Source of the DNA: Planctomycetota bacterium
GTDB taxonomy: Bacteria; Planctomycetota; Phycisphaerae; WQYP01
DNA: 64,000 nucleotides
Assembly (NCBI GenBank): GCA_021790385.1
Contig: JAJYDW010000009.1
Span: 19,390 to 83,389, forward strand
Reading direction: 5' to 3'
Both the position numbers and the translations under genes were made by a program. Below the pieces are notes generated by a model, which worked only from the letters and a program-made list of their open reading frames with translations, did no database searches and had not been told where the DNA came from. Shown here piece after piece: positions 61,613 to 64,000 of the stretch; the first letter of the stretch is position 1; the number at the start of each line of letters is the position of its first letter.

Positions 61613-63664
61613 TTGAAGCGAGCTGAACTAATTGCCTTCTGGGTCTGGATCGCCTTGCTGGCGGTGGCAGTTTTCCTAGGAATTGGTGCAATTAAATATG
61701 GACCGGTATGCTTTTGGGCGGGCACACTGGCCGCCGTTGGGCAGGCCTTGCTGGCGGCACTGGCATGGTGGGGACTGCGGTTGGCCAGACAACAGGCGGC
61801 GCTGGTGGAAGAGGTCACCCGCCCGAAACATCTCACGCCGATCGCCCCACTGGGCACGTTTCACATGAGCTACAGCGACGATGCGACTATTCCCACCCCG
61901 GTGGAAAAACCGGTTTCCGAGCCGGATGAAATCATGTCCCTGGATACGGGCTTTCAGCGTGTAATTGTGGGACTTTGCGGCTTTGCGTTTCTGGTGCTGG
62001 CGGCGATTATCGCATGGCTGGTGCATCACGATTTTGCGGCGATTACGCCCGGCCACCCAATCGTCATTTCGCCTGTCCCCATTGACCCCGGTGCAGTGGT
62101 GGCGGTCGGCGCTTCGATGCTGCTTTATTTTATTCTCATGTCGGCCACCCGCCTGACTGCCGAAACGGAAGGCTATTTGGACGCAACCAATAGCATTGTG
62201 TTGCTGGGTATCCCCGGTATTGTCGTGGTCACCGCCGGTGTGCTGGCGGCCTGGATGGGCACGGCTTATGCCAGTCAAACGGCTGCGATTGTGGTGGCCA
62301 TTGTGCTGGCGCTGCAGTCCCTCGAGTTGCTCATCAATTCCATTCGCAGCCATGGCGGGGTTGAGGAACTGGATCAGGATATGTCTGATCTGCAGCGGCT
62401 GCCGCTGGTACCGCTGTTGGCCAGCGGCTGGATTACCGGACTGCAAGCGCTGGTGGCGGAAAGCGTGGGCATGTCGCGGTATAAGACCACGGCTCCGGGC
62501 ATTCTTTCGCGACTGCTGCCGCGAATTATCATCGCTTTTGTCCTTCTCGTAGTGCTGATCAGCACACTCCATGTGGTGCCCGTCGGGGAGGTGGCAATTC
62601 GCGAACATCTGGGAGTCACAACAGCCGCTGAAATCAATCATCCGCTGCAGCCGGGCCTTCATTTTATGTGGCCCTGGCCTATTGATCGACTGGAAGATAT
62701 TCCCACGGATCGCGTAAAGATGGTGACTGTGGGAACAGAACAACCGCACAAGTCCACCCTGGTCCCCAATGCGTTTTCCTTCTGGACAGAGCATTATTCC
62801 ATTCCCGATCGAGAATTGCTGACCGGTGATGTGAACGAAAAAGGCAAATCCGCCCCGCAATTAATGGATGGATGGTTCAGTGCCTGGTGGCGGGTAAAAG
62901 ATCCAAGCAAATTTTTTCGCAATGTGTCCAACAGCAGAATTGTGGCGGTAGGCGGCACCACTGGCACCGGCACCAAAAAGGTATGGAGTTCCATGTATGA
63001 CGCCTTGGTGCAGCAACTGTTGTTGCAGGCGATCACCAACACTTTTTCCCAACATTCCTTTCATCAGATTCGTGCTGCGGAAACGGGCCTGGTGGCCAGA
63101 CAGATAAGAAATTACATGCAACATGAGCTTGATTCTATGCACACCGGCATTGAAGTGATGGAACTTTCCATCAAGGATCTTCACCCCCCCGCCGGCCAGG
63201 GCAGTGTAATGACCGCCAATGGAAAGGAACTTGGACCGGCCGCCGCTTATGAGGAGGTCGTCTCCGCCCGCGAGAGAAAACAAATGATGATTGATACGGC
63301 CGATGCCGCCGCCACACAAGCGGTGCTGTTTGCCCAGGGACATGCGGCGTCGGTCCTGGCGGATGCCGACGCCTATGCCAAGGATTTGGTGGGTGTGCAA
63401 CAGGGAAAAGCCCGGGCACTGCAACTGCGATCCGAAGCTTTTGCCGCCAATGAATCCGCAGTGTCGGGGTGGGAATTTTTCCAATCGCTTAAGGATGTTT
63501 TTAAGCGGGTCAACAAGGTTGTTCTTGGCCCGAAGGTGCGAGCGCCGCAGATTTGGCAGATAACCCGCCAGGCTGGCAGCGGTCCGCCACCGGCCATGCC
63601 CACGCAAATTACAGGCGGGGTTGGAACCAGCGGCGAAATGGCTCCAGTCCCTCCCGGGCGATGA
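61613..63664 (+). CDS. SPFH/band 7 protein (HflK-like) with long multi-helix N-terminus
   Basis: A 683-residue protein with TTG start and GAGG 7 nt upstream. Residues 1-330 contain about eight hydrophobic segments (for example VWIALLAVAVFLGIGAI, VIVGLCGFAFLVLAAIIAWL, PRIIIAFVLLVVLISTL). The SPFH domain begins VPVGEVAIREHLGV and contains PLQPGLHFMWPWPIDRLEDI; the C-terminal part has the Ala-rich coiled coil with VSARERKQMMIDTADAAATQA. Standard HflK (about 420 aa) has only one helix, so the N-terminal membrane domain is an addition. The next gene encodes a second SPFH protein, HflC-like. HflKC complexes regulate FtsH protease; none is seen here. Confidence 0.87.
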   Translation: MKRAELIAFWVWIALLAVAVFLGIGAIKYGPVCFWAGTLAAVGQALLAALAWWGLRLARQQAALVEEVTRPKHLTPIAPLGTFHMSYSDDATIPTPVEKPVSEPDEIMSLDTGFQRVIVGLCGFAFLVLAAIIAWLVHHDFAAITPGHPIVISPVPIDPGAVVAVGASMLLYFILMSATRLTAETEGYLDATNSIVLLGIPGIVVVTAGVLAAWMGTAYASQTAAIVVAIVLALQSLELLINSIRSHGGVEELDQDMSDLQRLPLVPLLASGWITGLQALVAESVGMSRYKTTAPGILSRLLPRIIIAFVLLVVLISTLHVVPVGEVAIREHLGVTTAAEINHPLQPGLHFMWPWPIDRLEDIPTDRVKMVTVGTEQPHKSTLVPNAFSFWTEHYSIPDRELLTGDVNEKGKSAPQLMDGWFSAWWRVKDPSKFFRNVSNSRIVAVGGTTGTGTKKVWSSMYDALVQQLLLQAITNTFSQHSFHQIRAAETGLVARQIRNYMQHELDSMHTGIEVMELSIKDLHPPAGQGSVMTANGKELGPAAAYEEVVSARERKQMMIDTADAAATQAVLFAQGHAASVLADADAYAKDLVGVQQGKARALQLRSEAFAANESAVSGWEFFQSLKDVFKRVNKVVLGPKVRAPQIWQITRQAGSGPPPAMPTQITGGVGTSGEMAPVPPGR

Positions 63665-63724
63665 GAAGGTCGCCAGATAGAAGTTAGTTAGGAAACATAT
63701 CAAGGGTCTCCTTGAGGATAAGTT

Positions 63725-64000
63725 ATGAAAAAACTGACCATTTCGATTATTCTGGTAGCCGTTGTCGGCGTGCTGTTTCTGGAACTATTTACATTTGTAG
63801 CCCGACCCTACCAGACGGTGCTGATTGACCGTTTCGGAAAAATTATCGCCAAGCCAACCAAAATTGCCTACCGTTGGTATCTGTGTTGGCCGACCGACAA
63901 ACTTATCCGCATGGATATGCGCCTGCACCTGTATCAAAGCGATAATCGCGAGGTTACGACCAAGGGCGGCAAGCCGATTGATATTCGAACTTTTGCGGTA
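63725..64000 (+). CDS. HflC-like SPFH protein (5' part only, cut by window)
   Basis: The visible 92 codons give an N-terminal anchor (MKKLTISIILVAVVGVLFLE) and the start of an SPFH domain: PYQTVLIDRFGKIIAKPTK, AYRWYLCWPTDKLIRMDMRL, and DNREVTTKGGKPIDIRTFAV. AGGA lies 7 nt before the ATG. The pattern (helix, short band 7 start, then RxDGR-type strand) matches HflC. It lies 60 nt after the HflK-like gene, so the two are probably one operon and one complex. Confidence 0.88.
   Translation, partial: MKKLTISIILVAVVGVLFLELFTFVARPYQTVLIDRFGKIIAKPTKIAYRWYLCWPTDKLIRMDMRLHLYQSDNREVTTKGGKPIDIRTFAV

Noticed and set aside
61676-62860. 394-aa minus-strand ORF inside the HflK-like gene
   Set aside because: The His/Arg/Gln-rich composition and lack of a ribosome binding site mark it as an antisense shadow.

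Overview
The window looks like chromosomal DNA from a diderm planctomycete, perhaps of the Phycisphaerae type. This is inferred from gene content: a prepilin-like protein with the planctomycete-style N-terminus and a C-terminal FADWHV motif, a large MoxR/DUF58/BatA/VWA/DUF4175-like operon, a ThuA-domain protein, Gfo/Idh/MocA and URO-D family enzymes, and an outer-membrane FadL-type porin. The DNA is moderately GC-rich and most genes carry clear AAGGAG-type ribosome binding sites. No rRNA, tRNA, CRISPR array or prophage was recognised. Taxonomy cannot be fixed from the sequence alone.

Layout. (1) 1-4.2 kb, minus strand: a type VII secretion-like (Esx/WXG100) locus. It holds two short WXG100-like proteins, an unrecognised 341-aa partner, and a large FtsK/SpoIIIE ATPase that runs off the left edge and so is missing from the ORF track. 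A secreted TPR/VWA-like protein diverges from it. (2) 6.3-11 kb: lgt with an apparent ATT start, a ThuA-like protein, a 1.3 kb gene-free stretch and a Gfo/Idh/MocA oxidoreductase. (3) 11-23.5 kb, minus strand: a six-gene operon of MoxR ATPase, DUF58, BatA-like, VWA/GATase-like, DUF4175-like and alpha/alpha-toroid proteins. (4) 23.8-31 kb: DnaQ-like exonuclease, purM, a prepilin-like gene with a small membrane protein, a BI-1 family protein, and ilvB-ilvN. (5) 31-38 kb: URO-D-type methyltransferase, RACE-type corrinoid activator, NiCoT Ni/Co permease, and a K+-independent-type proton pyrophosphatase. (6) 38.8-46.7 kb, plus strand: a nine-gene operon (ArsR, TusA, MvhD-like, HdrA/QmoA-like, HdrA/QmoB-like, winged-helix protein, QmoC-like, DsrE2-like, DHOD-like). 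It appears to join a sulfur-carrier relay to a quinone-interacting flavin/Fe-S membrane complex. (7) 46.8-53.3 kb, minus strand: FadL, HlyD, a double-ABC ATPase and two ABC-2 permeases. (8) 53.8-64 kb: PhoR/PhoB-like two-component pair, HIT protein, family 2 glycosyltransferase, cupredoxin, His-rich P1B ATPase, and an HflK/HflC-like SPFH pair, the last gene cut by the right edge.

The strongest candidates for an under-described system are the TusA/DsrE2-Qmo/Hdr operon and the T7SS-like locus in a presumably diderm cell. A dispersed MITE-like element with GGGGCTGTCA termini, in two near-complete and one or two partial copies, is a further feature that gene annotation does not explain.
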